Below are positions 38,910-48,341 of a DNA stretch of 64,000 bases, piece by piece. How positions within the stretch are numbered: position 1 is the stretch's first letter; every line of letters begins with the position of its first letter. The position numbers were made by a program, and so were the translations under genes. The stretch comes from Erythrobacter sp. (GTDB lineage: Bacteria > Pseudomonadota > Alphaproteobacteria > Sphingomonadales > Sphingomonadaceae), in assembly GCF_035194505.1 (NCBI RefSeq), contig NZ_CP136573.1, positions 2,095,001 through 2,159,000 of the forward strand, written 5' to 3'. The notes under the pieces were generated by a model, which saw nothing but the letters and a program-made list of their open reading frames with translations, did no database searches and was not told the DNA's origin.

Positions 38910-40577
38910 TCACGCCGCGCGCAGCACCTCATCACCCGCGAGCCGCGGCACAGGCAAGCGCCGTTCGCGGCCCAATGCGCCGAACACCAGTTCGATCATC
39001 CGCTCGTTCCCGCTCGCTGCGCTGGTGTCGACCGTGACGATGCCGAGCGCGGCGAACTCCTCCTCGGCGATGTCGCCCGATGTTGCGACGATCCGCGCGA
39101 TGCCCGGGAGGCGCTCCTGCACCAGCGGGGTGAGCTCGCGCGAGATCGCGCCGTTGCCGGTCGCCACCACCACCAGCTCGCGCCGAACCATGCCGATCGC
39201 GTCCCAGCTGCGCGGATCGGCGGGGTTGGCCTGATGGACGTGGTAGCCGTCCGCCAGCGCGGTCTGGAAGCGGGTGTGATCGGGATCGATGGCGATATAG
39301 CCCACCCCGTTGAATGTCAGCGCATCGGCCACCGCGCGGCCCGCAGAGGTGAGGCCGATGATCACCACCGGCGCATCATCGCCAGCGAGCTTTGCATCGG
39401 GCGGACCGGCGCGCAGGCGGCCTGCGAGTTTGCGGCCAATGGTGGAGACCGGCGGGGTCACCGCAAGGCTGATCGCAATCGCGGTCACCAGCGTCGAGAC
39501 GAGGCGCGGATCGGCCAGCCCCGCCACGGCGGGCAGCGCCAGCAGCACCAGCGTGAACTCGCTCCCCTGCCCGAGCAGGAACCCGAGCTGGATCGAGCCG
39601 GGCACCGACCAGCGGTTGACCAGCGCGGCGAGGACGTTGAACGCGCATTTCAAGGCGATCAGGCCCGCTGCCGCACCCAGCACCAGCAACCAGTCCTGCG
39701 CCAGCGCGGCGGGATCGATCGACAGGCCGACCGAGATGAAGAAGAAACTGAGGAACAGCCCGCGGAAGGCGTCGATCTCGGTCTGCACCAGAATGCGGTA
39801 GCGGGAATCCGCCACCGCCATGCCGCCCAGAAACGCGCCCAGAGTGAGCGAAAGCCCCGCCATTCCCGTCGCCCATCCGGCGGCGAGCGCGATGAACAGC
39901 GCGGTGGCGGTGTAGACTTCGGTGGTGCCCGCCCGCGCGATCAGGCGGAATAGCGGCTCGGTCAGGAAGCGCGCGAAGAGCACCGCGATGGCGAAGGCGG
40001 CGAGCGCCTTGGCCCCGGCAAGGCCGAGTGCAGGCAGCAGCGCTCCTCCGCCCGCCAGCGCGCCCGCGCCCACCAGTAGCATGATCGCGGCGATATCCTG
40101 AAAGATCAGGATCGCCTGCGCGGCGCGGCCCACGGGGCAATCCTCCTGATCGCGCTCGCGGATGACGCCGATCACCACCGCGGTCGAGGACAGCCCAAGC
40201 CCGAACCCGGCGATCACCGCAAAGGCGGGGGGCAGGCCCATTAGCGCCAGCAATCCGGCAAAGGCCCCGCCCGCGACCAGCATCTGCAAGGCACCAAAGC
40301 CGAAGATATTGCCCGCCTCCGCGCGGATCCGCCCCAGGGAGAAGTGCAAGCCAAGGTTGAACAGCAGGAACATCACCCCTGCCTCGGCCATGGCGGCCAC
40401 CAGCGGCCCGCTGAAATCCTTCGCAAGCCCAAGGCTCGCCAGCCCCAGCCCCAAGCCGATATAGCCGACAATCGGATTGAGCCGCAGCGCGCGGCTCGCC
40501 AGCGCGGCCCCGATGCCGAGGCCGAGCAGCGTGATCGCGGGCTGGATTGTGCCCACCACCGAATGTCCGTCTGCCAT
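38910..40577 (-). CDS. KefB/RosB-type cation:proton antiporter with TrkA-N domain
   Basis: 555 aa from ATG 40577. Residues about 1-390 form 12-13 hydrophobic helices of the Na/H-exchanger (CPA2) fold: FLLFNLGLHFSLGRIRAEAG, GLGLSSTAVVIGVI, DIAAIMLLVGAGAL, FLGGMAVADSRYR. The C-terminal cytoplasmic part is a Rossmann TrkA-N domain (VVIIGLTSAGRAVADALTFN, then IAIDPDHTRF) that would bind NAD(H) or a related ligand and gate the pore. The likely role is potassium/proton antiport. It faces the tRNA-Leu gene on the other strand. Confidence 0.92.
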   Translation of the reverse strand: MADGHSVVGTIQPAITLLGLGIGAALASRALRLNPIVGYIGLGLGLASLGLAKDFSGPLVAAMAEAGVMFLLFNLGLHFSLGRIRAEAGNIFGFGALQMLVAGGAFAGLLALMGLPPAFAVIAGFGLGLSSTAVVIGVIRERDQEDCPVGRAAQAILIFQDIAAIMLLVGAGALAGGGALLPALGLAGAKALAAFAIAVLFARFLTEPLFRLIARAGTTEVYTATALFIALAAGWATGMAGLSLTLGAFLGGMAVADSRYRILVQTEIDAFRGLFLSFFFISVGLSIDPAALAQDWLLVLGAAAGLIALKCAFNVLAALVNRWSVPGSIQLGFLLGQGSEFTLVLLALPAVAGLADPRLVSTLVTAIAISLAVTPPVSTIGRKLAGRLRAGPPDAKLAGDDAPVVIIGLTSAGRAVADALTFNGVGYIAIDPDHTRFQTALADGYHVHQANPADPRSWDAIGMVRRELVVVATGNGAISRELTPLVQERLPGIARIVATSGDIAEEEFAALGIVTVDTSAASGNERMIELVFGALGRERRLPVPRLAGDEVLRAA

Positions 40578-40706
40578 GCTGCGCCCCTGTCTTGCTGCCG
40601 CTGCTCTGCGGCCATGGGGGAGATGGGGCTTTGCACCCTCCGAGGCAAGCGCGCCCGCGATCTCCACTGGCGCTGCCACGCGCATTTGTGGCAAGGCGAC
40701 CCCTGC

Positions 40707-40791
40707 GCGGGCGTGGCGGAATGGTAGACGCCGGGGACTTAAAATCCCCTGAGCTTTGCTCGTGCGGGTTCGAGTCCCGCCGCCCGTACCA
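40707..40791 (+). tRNA. tRNA-Leu (anticodon TAA)
   Basis: 85 bases including CCA. The acceptor stem GCGGGCG pairs with CGCCCGT (one G-U). The anticodon arm GGGGA-CTTAAAA-TCCCC gives TAA, reading UUA codons. A long variable arm (TGAGCTTTGCTCG) is typical of Leu tRNA, and the T arm is GCGGG-TTCGAGT-CCCGC. Confidence 0.96.
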
Positions 40792-40934
40792 GTCCTCCCA
40801 CCCCTGTCAAAGCAGGCAGGCGCGCCATTAGGCCGGACTTAACCTGTTAGCCCTATTGATTTGTGTCACTTATGGGACAGACGTGACCGGTCGCCCGCCC
40901 TCGTGGTGCGCGCCGGAGACGGGGCGCGTGCGAA

Positions 40935-41576
40935 TTGGACAAGGCAGTCAATCTAGCAAGCCTGCCCGACGCGGCAGACGAGGCCGGCGCCGAGCAGCGC
41001 GCCGCACCGCGCTTCACGCTGCTGATCCGCGCTGCCAAGCTGGTCTCGGCGCAGGGCGAGTTCGTCTGCGTGATCCGCGATGTTTCCGAAACCGGGATCA
41101 GCGTGCGCCTGTTCCACGCCCTGCCGAGCTGCCAGCAATACGAGCTGCACATGCCCGGCGGCGCGGTCTATGCCATCAGCCGCGTCTGGAACCGCGCCAA
41201 CGAGGCCGGCTTCACTTTCGATGCCGCAATCGATGTCGAACAGCTGATCAACGAATCCGGCGACTATCCCAAGCGCGGCCTGCGGCTCGGGCTGTGCTTC
41301 CCGGTGCAGGTCGGCACGCTCGGCCAGAGCTTTGAATCGCTGGTGGAGAACCTCTCGCAGCAGGGCGCGCGGCTGGAGTGCGACCGGCTGCTGGCGATCG
41401 ATCAGGCGGTGCGCCTCGCTCTGCCCGATCCCTCGGGCGTGACCCGCGAAGTGCGCGCCAAGGTGCGCTGGCGGCGCGAGCGGCGTTACGGCGTGGTGTT
41501 CGATGACACCTTCACGCTGGGCGATTTCGCGCGGCTGGCGGCGCGGCTTCAGGCGCCTGCGTTGCTGGAAGAGTAA
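40935..41576 (+). CDS. Tandem PilZ-domain protein
   Basis: 213 aa from a TTG at 40935; no ATG is suitably placed and a distant GGAG lies upstream, so the start is uncertain. Two PilZ-like beta-barrel modules can be seen: residues about 25-100 (PRFTLLIRAAKLV, RDVSETGISVRL, RVWNRANEAGFTFD) and about 115-205 (KRGLRLGLCFPV, ENLSQQGARLE, KVRWRRERRYGVVF). PilZ domains bind cyclic di-GMP and alter motility or secretion. In the second repeat the typical RxxxR-to-DxSxxG pairing is only partly conserved, so one domain may not bind the nucleotide. Confidence 0.88.
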   Translation: MDKAVNLASLPDAADEAGAEQRAAPRFTLLIRAAKLVSAQGEFVCVIRDVSETGISVRLFHALPSCQQYELHMPGGAVYAISRVWNRANEAGFTFDAAIDVEQLINESGDYPKRGLRLGLCFPVQVGTLGQSFESLVENLSQQGARLECDRLLAIDQAVRLALPDPSGVTREVRAKVRWRRERRYGVVFDDTFTLGDFARLAARLQAPALLEE

Positions 41577-41583
41577 CGCCCGC

Positions 41584-42081
41584 TCAGCCCGCCACGAATT
41601 TCAGCGCCAACCCGTTGATGCAGTGGCGCTGACCGGTGGGCTTGGGGCCGTCTCCGAAGATATGCCCCAGATGCCCGCCGCAATCGGCGCAGTGCACCTC
41701 GGTGCGAGGATAGCCGATCTTGAAATCGGTGCTGGTGCCCACGGCCCCCTTGTCGATCGCCTGCCAGAAGCTCGGCCAGCCGGTGCCGCTGTCATACTTG
41801 TGCGCCGAGGCATAGAGCCGGTTGGCGCAGCCTGCGCAGACGAAGGTGCCCTTGCGCTTTTCCTTGTTGAGCGGGTGGGAGAAGGCGCGTTCGGTGCCTT
41901 CCTCTCGCAGGATGTGGAACTGGTCGCGCGTCAGGATGCGGCGCCATTCGGCCTCGGTCTTGCCCTTGGGGAAGCTCTTGGCCTCGGCCGGAGCGGCTCC
42001 GCAGGCGGCCACCAGCGGCAGGGCGGTGGCCATGCCGGCGGCGGCGATCACAGTGCGGCGGTCGAGCAGGGGCAGGCGCAT
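41584..42081 (-). CDS. msrB: Exported peptide-methionine (R)-S-oxide reductase, Tat lipoprotein
   Basis: 165 aa from ATG 42081 (GGAG 9 bases upstream); ATG 42099 would add six residues. The N-terminus has a twin-arginine motif (LDRRTVIAAAG, Arg8-Arg9) and a lipobox LVAAC (Cys27), pointing to export by Tat and lipid anchoring. The MsrB domain has zinc-site CAGC and CADCGGHLGHIFGDGP, GTGWPSFWQAI, and the catalytic RHCINGLALKF. It reduces methionine-R-sulfoxide in envelope proteins. It complements the lipoprotein MsrA at 25.3 kb. Confidence 0.93.
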   Translation of the reverse strand: MRLPLLDRRTVIAAAGMATALPLVAACGAAPAEAKSFPKGKTEAEWRRILTRDQFHILREEGTERAFSHPLNKEKRKGTFVCAGCANRLYASAHKYDSGTGWPSFWQAIDKGAVGTSTDFKIGYPRTEVHCADCGGHLGHIFGDGPKPTGQRHCINGLALKFVAG

Positions 42082-42160
42082 CGGGGAGTTCTCCGTCATC
42101 TTGCGTTTATGATACGCGCGAAGCCCCGCCGAGGTTTCATGCCCGCCCCTGCGACGGTTG

Positions 42161-43522
42161 TCAGAAGGTGGTGATCTCGACTTCGAGCTTGCGGAAGCCG
42201 TGGACGAAGTTCGCCCGCACCCGTTCCACATCGCCCGCGACATGCACCCGCATCCGGCGCTTGTGCAGTTCTTCCAGCAACACGCGCAATTGCAGCTCGG
42301 CCAGACGCGCGCCCACGCAGCGGTGGATGCCGTAGCCGAAGGCGAGGTGGCGGCGGGCGTTCTCGCGGGTGATGTCGAGCTTGTCGGCGTCCTCGAACAC
42401 CTCCTCGTCGCGGTTGGCGCTGATGTACCACAGCACCACCTTGTCGCCGGCCTTGATGGTCTGGCCGAAGACTTCGGTATCCTCGGTGCAGGTGCGGCGC
42501 ATATGGGCGAGCGGCACCTGCATGCGCAGGATTTCCTGCACTGCGTTGGGGATCAGCTCAGGCTGTTCCTCGTAGAGCTTGCGCTGATCGGGGAACTTGT
42601 CGAGCGCGTGGATGATGCCGCTCATGGTGTTGCGGGTGGTATCGTTCCCGCCCACGATCAGCAGCACCAGATTGCCCATGAATTCCTCGGGGCGCATCTG
42701 GTTCATCGCGGGCGAGTGGATCATCATCGAGATGAGATCGCTGCCCGGCTCCTTGTCCATGCTGCGCTCCATCCAGAGGGTCTGGAAATAGGCCGCCATT
42801 TCCTGAAGGATGCCCCAGCGCACTTCATCCAGCGCGCGCACCGAGCCGAGTTCGGTATCGCCTGCCCAGTCCGACCAGAAGGTCAGCAGGCGGCGGTCTT
42901 CCCAGGGAAAGCCGAAAAGGATCGCCAGCATCCCCGTGGTCAGCTCGATCGAGACCGTATCGACCCAGTCGAACACCTCGCCGCGCGGCAGGCTGTCGAG
43001 CAGCTCGCCGGTGCGGGCGCGGATTTCCGCTTCCATGTCGGTGATCGCGCTGGGGGTGAACTTGGGCGCGACGGTGCGGCGCTGGCCGGTGTGCTGCGGG
43101 CGGTCCATCGCGATGAACATCGGCAGCTCGCGCGGCGCATCAATGCCGGCGGCGGCAGCTTCTTCTTCCGTCAGACGGTTGAGGATGGTGATCCCGCCAT
43201 GCTCCCAGCTCGACGAGAAGGTTTCGGGCAGGGCCTCGATATGCTGGATCGCCTTGTGGCCGACCACCGCCCAATAGGGGCCATAGGGGCTGTCCGGAAT
43301 CCAGTGCAGCTGTCCGGCCTTGCGCATTTCCGAAAACACCGGCTGCCAGCGATCCTCGGCATAGATTTCCGAGCGGCTCACATCCCACGGATGGGAATGT
43401 TGCAGCCGTTCTTCCGGGTGCGCGGCGAAGTGGGCCTTCAGCGCATCATAGGAGGTCGGCTCGCGGCGCACTTGCGGGCGCTGGATAGTGTGCGAGGCGG
43501 GCGGCTGTGCAATCGTGGCCAT
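42161..43522 (-). CDS. Cytochrome P450, CYP153-like
   Basis: 453 aa. The haem-binding loop is HLAFGYGIHRCVGARLAELQ (Cys about 398). The I-helix is LVLLIVGGNDTTRNTMSGI (about 283-301), with N-D-T-T matching the CYP153 pattern; the ExxR is EILR. CYP153 enzymes hydroxylate the terminal carbon of medium-chain alkanes in marine and hydrocarbon-using bacteria, fed by a ferredoxin and ferredoxin reductase. Neither redox partner is adjacent, though a putidaredoxin-reductase-like gene lies at 47.0 kb. Family assignment within the P450s is from motif memory. Confidence 0.9.
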   Translation of the reverse strand: MATIAQPPASHTIQRPQVRREPTSYDALKAHFAAHPEERLQHSHPWDVSRSEIYAEDRWQPVFSEMRKAGQLHWIPDSPYGPYWAVVGHKAIQHIEALPETFSSSWEHGGITILNRLTEEEAAAAGIDAPRELPMFIAMDRPQHTGQRRTVAPKFTPSAITDMEAEIRARTGELLDSLPRGEVFDWVDTVSIELTTGMLAILFGFPWEDRRLLTFWSDWAGDTELGSVRALDEVRWGILQEMAAYFQTLWMERSMDKEPGSDLISMMIHSPAMNQMRPEEFMGNLVLLIVGGNDTTRNTMSGIIHALDKFPDQRKLYEEQPELIPNAVQEILRMQVPLAHMRRTCTEDTEVFGQTIKAGDKVVLWYISANRDEEVFEDADKLDITRENARRHLAFGYGIHRCVGARLAELQLRVLLEELHKRRMRVHVAGDVERVRANFVHGFRKLEVEITTF

Positions 43523-43635
43523 ATGTCTCTCCCGTCCGGCGACCTTTCGGGGTTGGTCGCTCTGGTCCGAGTCGCAGTCTGCCCTAACTTACAGCGATGT
43601 CAATATGGGTTGCGATTGCGAACCTATCTTCGGGC

Positions 43636-44907
43636 CTATTCCGCCGGTTCCGCCGCCGGAGCGAGCGCGCCGAAGCGCGAACGCTTGACCCGGCCCGCGC
43701 CGCCCGACTTCATCACCCGCTTGCGGAACAGCAGCGATCCGCCCTTGACCAGCGCCAGCACCGCGAGCCCCTGCCACACCAGCGCGAGCGCGTGGGTCCA
43801 GACGTCCGGCTCCATCGCCGCACGTGCCAGCATCGCAAAAGGCGAGGACAGCGGGAAGGCAATCGCGGCCAACTCCAGCCCCGAACCCGGAGCCTTGATC
43901 GTATAGGCGGCAAGGAAGAACACCATCAGCTGCATCATGGTGACGGGCATCGAAAGCGTCTGCACCTCGCGCACCGTGTTCGCCATCGCGCCGATGGTCA
44001 GGAACAGGGCGCCCAGCAGCAGATAGGCCATCGCGAAGTAGATCACGCCCAGCGCGATGAACAGCGGCCAGCCCACCGCAGGCGCGGGGAGATTGGCGAA
44101 GTCGAACCCGGTCGAGGCGTTGATCGCCCCGCCGCCGAGGCTCCACAGCACGAAGCCCGCCGTGCCCCACACCGCGATGCCGACAAAGCTGACCGCGAGC
44201 ATGGCGAAGAGCTTGCCCATGAACACCGCGTCCATCGGGATCGCAGCGGCGAGGATCTCGATGATCTTGTTCGCCTTCTCCTCGACGAGGTTGGACAGCA
44301 CCATCCCGGCGAGCAGCATGGTGAGCAGGAACAGGATCATCTGCGCCGCCTGTGCGGTCTGGATGCGGCTCGAACGTTCGGTCGCTGCCGAGGTGGCGAC
44401 GGTGTCGCTCGTCACCTTGGGGAAGGCGGTCGGCTCGGCCTGCAGCGCATGGCCTGCGATCATGCTGACCGGGCCCTGCCAGCGCAGCAGCTGGCCTTCG
44501 GTGCCGACCAGTTCGGGGGCAGCGAGCGTGCCGGTCATGATCGCGGCGTAATTGCCGCGGCGCGATTCCATGAAGGCGCGCGCGTCGAAGGCGCGATCAT
44601 CCGTGGCCTCGGGCACTTCGCGCAGGGCCGGCAGCGCGCCGCCCAGCTGCGGGGCAAGCCTTTCGGCGGCGACCTGCATTGCGGCATTATCCGCAGGGTT
44701 CATGGCAAGGCCGATCTCGACACTCACCGCCTCGCGCTGCACCTCGCCGCCGATCGCGCCTGCCATGCCGCCGATCAGCACCGGGAAGAGCGGGCCAAGC
44801 AGGAAGAACAGGAAGGCTCGGCTGAACAGCACCGCGACAAAATCGCGCCGGGCGATGACCCAGGCCGCTTCAAGCGCCGAGAGGCGCGGACGAATGGTCT
44901 CGCTCAT
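43636..44907 (-). CDS. ABC-2 permease (NatB-like)
   Basis: 423 aa. One N-terminal helix (about 27-45), a large extracytoplasmic loop (about 55-180) and five to six C-terminal helices (about 185-390) match the NatB/ABC-2 layout. The first helix follows an ALEAAWVIARRDFVAVLFSR lead common in this family, and MILFLLTMLLAGMVLSNLVEE is the second conserved segment. It forms an efflux or export pump with the ATPase encoded upstream (4-bp overlap). Substrate unknown; NatAB exports sodium in Bacillus, but relatives carry other cargos. Confidence 0.87.
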   Translation of the reverse strand: MSETIRPRLSALEAAWVIARRDFVAVLFSRAFLFFLLGPLFPVLIGGMAGAIGGEVQREAVSVEIGLAMNPADNAAMQVAAERLAPQLGGALPALREVPEATDDRAFDARAFMESRRGNYAAIMTGTLAAPELVGTEGQLLRWQGPVSMIAGHALQAEPTAFPKVTSDTVATSAATERSSRIQTAQAAQMILFLLTMLLAGMVLSNLVEEKANKIIEILAAAIPMDAVFMGKLFAMLAVSFVGIAVWGTAGFVLWSLGGGAINASTGFDFANLPAPAVGWPLFIALGVIYFAMAYLLLGALFLTIGAMANTVREVQTLSMPVTMMQLMVFFLAAYTIKAPGSGLELAAIAFPLSSPFAMLARAAMEPDVWTHALALVWQGLAVLALVKGGSLLFRKRVMKSGGAGRVKRSRFGALAPAAEPAE

Positions 44908-45914
44908 GCGCGGTCTCCCTGGTTGTCGGCTTCAAGCTGGCGGGCAGCAGCCTCGCCCGCGATGGCGACGAAGGCATCGTGCAGGCCTGCGCGCTCGATC
45001 GAGAGCGAGAGGATGCCCGCCTCGCCTTCGATCAGGCCCTTCAGCAGCGGTTCGATCCCGCTTTCGGGCAGGGGGAAGTGCAGAAAATCGCCATTGCGGC
45101 GGGTCTCGGGCGGCAGGAAGCCGAGCCACGCGCCTTCACGCGCGCGCGTCTCCAGCCGCACCTGCGCCGGGATCCGGTCGCGCGCCGCCTCGACGCTCCC
45201 GGCATAGGGCACCTTGCCCCCGGCGATGATCGCCACGCCTTCGCACAGGCGTTCGGCATGGTGAATGACGTGGGTCGAAAAGATCACCGTCACGCCGTCG
45301 TCTGCCAGCGCACGGATCATCATTTCGAGCTTGCCCTGATTGATCGCATCAAGGCCCGAGAACGGCTCGTCGAGCACCACCAGACGGGGCTTGTGGACCA
45401 GCGTGCCAAGCAGCTGGACGGTCTGCGCCATGCCCTTCGAAAGCTGGCGGATGGTGCGGTTGGCGGCATGGCCAAGCCCGTGGCGTTCGAGCAGTTCGGC
45501 GGCGCGGATGCGACCTTCCTTCAAGGAAAGGCCCCGCAGCGCGCCCATGAAGGCAATCGCCTCGATGCACTTCATCTGCGGATAGAGCCCGCGCTCTTCA
45601 GGCAGATAGCCGATCAACCGGCCGATTTCGTGCGGGCGATCATGGCCGAACACGCGGCGCACGCCTTCATCGGGATCGATGATGCCGAGCAGCATCCGCA
45701 GCGTCGTCGTTTTCCCTGCGCCATTGGGGCCGAGAATGCCGTAGATCGCGCCTTCGGGGACGGAAATGTCCACCCCGTCCACGGCGCGCGTGCCGTCAAA
45801 GCTCTTGACCAGCCCGCGGGCCTCGATTGCCAAAGGCCGCGCATCATCGGGAAGGCTGGTGAAGCCCATTCCCAGATTGCCCGACCGATTCTGTTCGCTT
45901 ACCGCCATATCCAT
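44904..45914 (-). CDS. ABC transporter ATP-binding protein (NatA-like)
   Basis: 336 aa; a start at residue 16 (ATG 45869) is also possible. Walker A is GPNGAGKT (62-69), the signature is QLSKGMAQ, Walker B is LVVLDEPFSGLDA, and the switch His lies in FSTHVIHHAE. A C-terminal extension of about 90 residues is typical of ABC-2 exporters. It drives the permease encoded next and overlaps it by 4 bases. It is divergent from queG with a 46-base gap. Confidence 0.92.
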   Translation of the reverse strand: MDMAVSEQNRSGNLGMGFTSLPDDARPLAIEARGLVKSFDGTRAVDGVDISVPEGAIYGILGPNGAGKTTTLRMLLGIIDPDEGVRRVFGHDRPHEIGRLIGYLPEERGLYPQMKCIEAIAFMGALRGLSLKEGRIRAAELLERHGLGHAANRTIRQLSKGMAQTVQLLGTLVHKPRLVVLDEPFSGLDAINQGKLEMMIRALADDGVTVIFSTHVIHHAERLCEGVAIIAGGKVPYAGSVEAARDRIPAQVRLETRAREGAWLGFLPPETRRNGDFLHFPLPESGIEPLLKGLIEGEAGILSLSIERAGLHDAFVAIAGEAAARQLEADNQGDRA

Positions 45915-45960
45915 GGCTTACGCGGTTAGCGGGTCGGATTAAACGGGAGCCTCTCCAAAC

Positions 45961-47013
45961 ATGGTTAACGCCCCGGAAAGTCTGGACATGGCGGCGCGCA
46001 TTGCCGGGCAGGCGGCGGCTCTCGGCTTTGCGGTTTGCGGCTTTACCGGCGCGCGGGAGGACCCGCTGCGGTCTGACCGGCTAGAGCAATGGCTGGGCGA
46101 GGGCCACCATGGCAGCATGGAGTGGATGGAAGCGCGGCTGGAACACCGCCGCTCTCCGCAAGGCCTGTGGCCTGAAGCCCGTAGCGTCATCGCGCTCGGC
46201 ATGAGCTATGCCCCCGCGCATGATCCGCTGGCGCTGGAGGGCTCGGATACCCACGCGCGAATCTCGGTCTATGCCCAGGGGCGCGACTATCACGATGTCG
46301 TGAAAAAGCGGCTGAAGGCGCTCGCCCGCTGGCTGGTGGAGGCGGCGCCGGGGGCGGAGGTGAAGGTCTTTGTCGATACCGCACCGGTGATGGAAAAGCC
46401 GCTGGGCGAGGCGGCGGGAATCGGCTGGCAGGGCAAGCACACAAACCTTGTCAGCCCGACCCATGGCAGCTGGCTATTTCTGGGGGCGATCTACACCACA
46501 CTGGACCTCGCGCCTGCTGAGCCGCACCGCGACCAGTGCGGAAGCTGCCGCGCCTGTCTCGACGCCTGCCCCACCAAGGCCTTCCCCGCGCCCTATCAGC
46601 TCGATGCGCGGCGCTGCATTTCCTACCTCACCATCGAGCACAAGGGGCCGGTTCCCGAGGATCTGCGCGAGGGGCTCGGCAACCGCATCTATGGCTGCGA
46701 TGATTGCCTTGCGGTGTGCCCGTGGAACAAGTTCGCATCCGAAGCGCAGGCGATCCGCGAATTCCTCCCCCGCGCAGAGCTGGTCGCCCCGCGGCTGGCG
46801 GAACTGCTGGCGCTGGACGACGCGGGATTTCGCTCGCTCTTCTCCGGCTCCCCGATCAAGCGCATCGGGCGCGACCGGTTTGTGCGCAACTGCCTCTATG
46901 CCGCCGGGAACAGCGGCAATGGCGCGTTGGTGGAGCAGGTTCAGGCGTTGACCGCCGATGCTGACCCAGCGGTGGCCGAAGCCGCCGATTGGGCGCTAAC
47001 CCGGCTCAGATAA
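45961..47013 (+). CDS. queG: Epoxyqueuosine reductase
   Basis: 350 aa. The last step of queuosine synthesis for tRNA anticodons, using cobalamin and two 4Fe-4S clusters. Cluster motifs are CGSCRACLDACPTKAF (about 194-209) and CDDCLAVCPWNKF (about 243-255). Other family motifs are GEGHHGSMEWME, VDTAPVMEKPLGEAAGIGWQ and the C-terminal HEAT-like helices (LYAAGNSGNGALVEQVQAL). Full length. The 3' end overlaps the FAD reductase gene by 8 bp, convergent. Confidence 0.95.
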   Translation: MVNAPESLDMAARIAGQAAALGFAVCGFTGAREDPLRSDRLEQWLGEGHHGSMEWMEARLEHRRSPQGLWPEARSVIALGMSYAPAHDPLALEGSDTHARISVYAQGRDYHDVVKKRLKALARWLVEAAPGAEVKVFVDTAPVMEKPLGEAAGIGWQGKHTNLVSPTHGSWLFLGAIYTTLDLAPAEPHRDQCGSCRACLDACPTKAFPAPYQLDARRCISYLTIEHKGPVPEDLREGLGNRIYGCDDCLAVCPWNKFASEAQAIREFLPRAELVAPRLAELLALDDAGFRSLFSGSPIKRIGRDRFVRNCLYAAGNSGNGALVEQVQALTADADPAVAEAADWALTRLR

Positions 47014-48247
47014 GATCCTTGAGCGCCACTTCGGGATCGGCCAGCAGCGCCGGGTCGACTTTGCCGACGCCGCTCTCCAGCAGCTTCCTTGCCTGCACAT
47101 AGTCCTTCATCGTCCCCACGCAGTCGAAGGCGATTGGCTTGCCGCCCTTCAGATAGACCACGGTGAACTTGCGGCTTTCCGGATCGCCGCGCAGCATGGT
47201 TTCGTCAAAGCCGAGGCTGAGGCCCGCCGTTTGCAGCTTCAGATCATACTGGTTCGACCAGAACCACGGCAGGGCGTGATAGGTTTCCTTCTCGCCCATG
47301 ATCGCCTTGGCGACGGTGTTCGCCATGTCATGCGCGTTCTGGACCGATTCCAGCCGGATCACCGCGCCATCGGCAAAGTCGTTGGCGTGGGCGGCGCAGT
47401 CGCCGATGGCGTAGATGTCGTCCAGCGTGGTGCGGCAGCAGAAGTCCACGTCCACCCCGTTGGAGCCGGCAGCGCCGGCCGCAATCAGCGGGCCGACCGC
47501 AGGCACGATGCCGATGCCGACCACCACCATGTCGCAGGCCACCTCCTCGCCCGTGTCGAGCCGGACGCCGGTGACTGTGTCATCCCCCAGCACCGCGTGG
47601 ACGCCGGTGGAGAGGCGCACATCGACGCCCTGACGGCGGTGTTCATCGGCATAGAAGGTGGAAAGCTCTTCCCCCGCGACGCGCGCGAGCAGGCGCGGCA
47701 GCCTCTCGACCAGCACCACCTCGCAGCCCAATTTGCGCAGCACGGCGGCGGCTTCGAGGCCGATATAGCCCCCGCCGATCACCACCGCGCGCTTCGCCCC
47801 GTCGGCCAGCGCCTGCATCATCGCATCGGCATCGGACTTGTCGCGCACGTAGAACACCTGGGGCAGCACCGCGCCCGGCACCGGCAGGCGGCGCGGATCG
47901 CCCCCGCCTGACCAGATCAGCTTGCGATAGGTCACCGCGCCCCCGTCCGAGAGGGTCAGGCGGTGCGCAGCGGGATCGATTGCGGTCACCGCCGCGCCGA
48001 GGTGCAGCGCGATATCCTTGTCGGCCCAGAATTTCTCGGGCCGGATCATGATCCTCTCAAAGCCCTTGTCGCCCGCGAGATATTCCTTGGACAGCGGCGG
48101 GCGCTCGTAGGGCGGGGCATCGTCGCGGCCGATCATCAGGATCGAGCCTTCGTGCCCGTGCTGGCGCAGCGCGATCGCCGCCTGCGCGCCGCCATGGCCG
48201 GTGCCGACGATCACGACGTCTGCGTGCTGGATATTCGCTGTTGTCAT
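47006..48247 (-). CDS. FAD-dependent ferredoxin/rubredoxin reductase
   Basis: 413 aa. Two dinucleotide-binding motifs: VVIVGTGHGGAQAA for FAD (about 11-24) and VVIGGGYIGLEAAAVLRKLG for NAD(P)H (about 155-174); DDIYAIGDCAAH contacts FAD. A PPYERPPLSKEYL stretch and the C-terminal FWSNQYDLKLQTAG match putidaredoxin-reductase-like enzymes. Such proteins pass electrons from NADH to ferredoxins that feed P450s; it may serve the P450 at 42-43.5 kb. No ferredoxin gene is nearby. Confidence 0.92.
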   Translation of the reverse strand: MTTANIQHADVVIVGTGHGGAQAAIALRQHGHEGSILMIGRDDAPPYERPPLSKEYLAGDKGFERIMIRPEKFWADKDIALHLGAAVTAIDPAAHRLTLSDGGAVTYRKLIWSGGGDPRRLPVPGAVLPQVFYVRDKSDADAMMQALADGAKRAVVIGGGYIGLEAAAVLRKLGCEVVLVERLPRLLARVAGEELSTFYADEHRRQGVDVRLSTGVHAVLGDDTVTGVRLDTGEEVACDMVVVGIGIVPAVGPLIAAGAAGSNGVDVDFCCRTTLDDIYAIGDCAAHANDFADGAVIRLESVQNAHDMANTVAKAIMGEKETYHALPWFWSNQYDLKLQTAGLSLGFDETMLRGDPESRKFTVVYLKGGKPIAFDCVGTMKDYVQARKLLESGVGKVDPALLADPEVALKDLI

Positions 48248-48341
48248 GCCCTGCCTAATGCCCCTCCGGCGTGTTGCGGCCTTTGACTTGCCGCAAACGC
48301 CCGAAGGGTCAAGCTGGTGATTGTGTGACAGGCCGCGCGCG

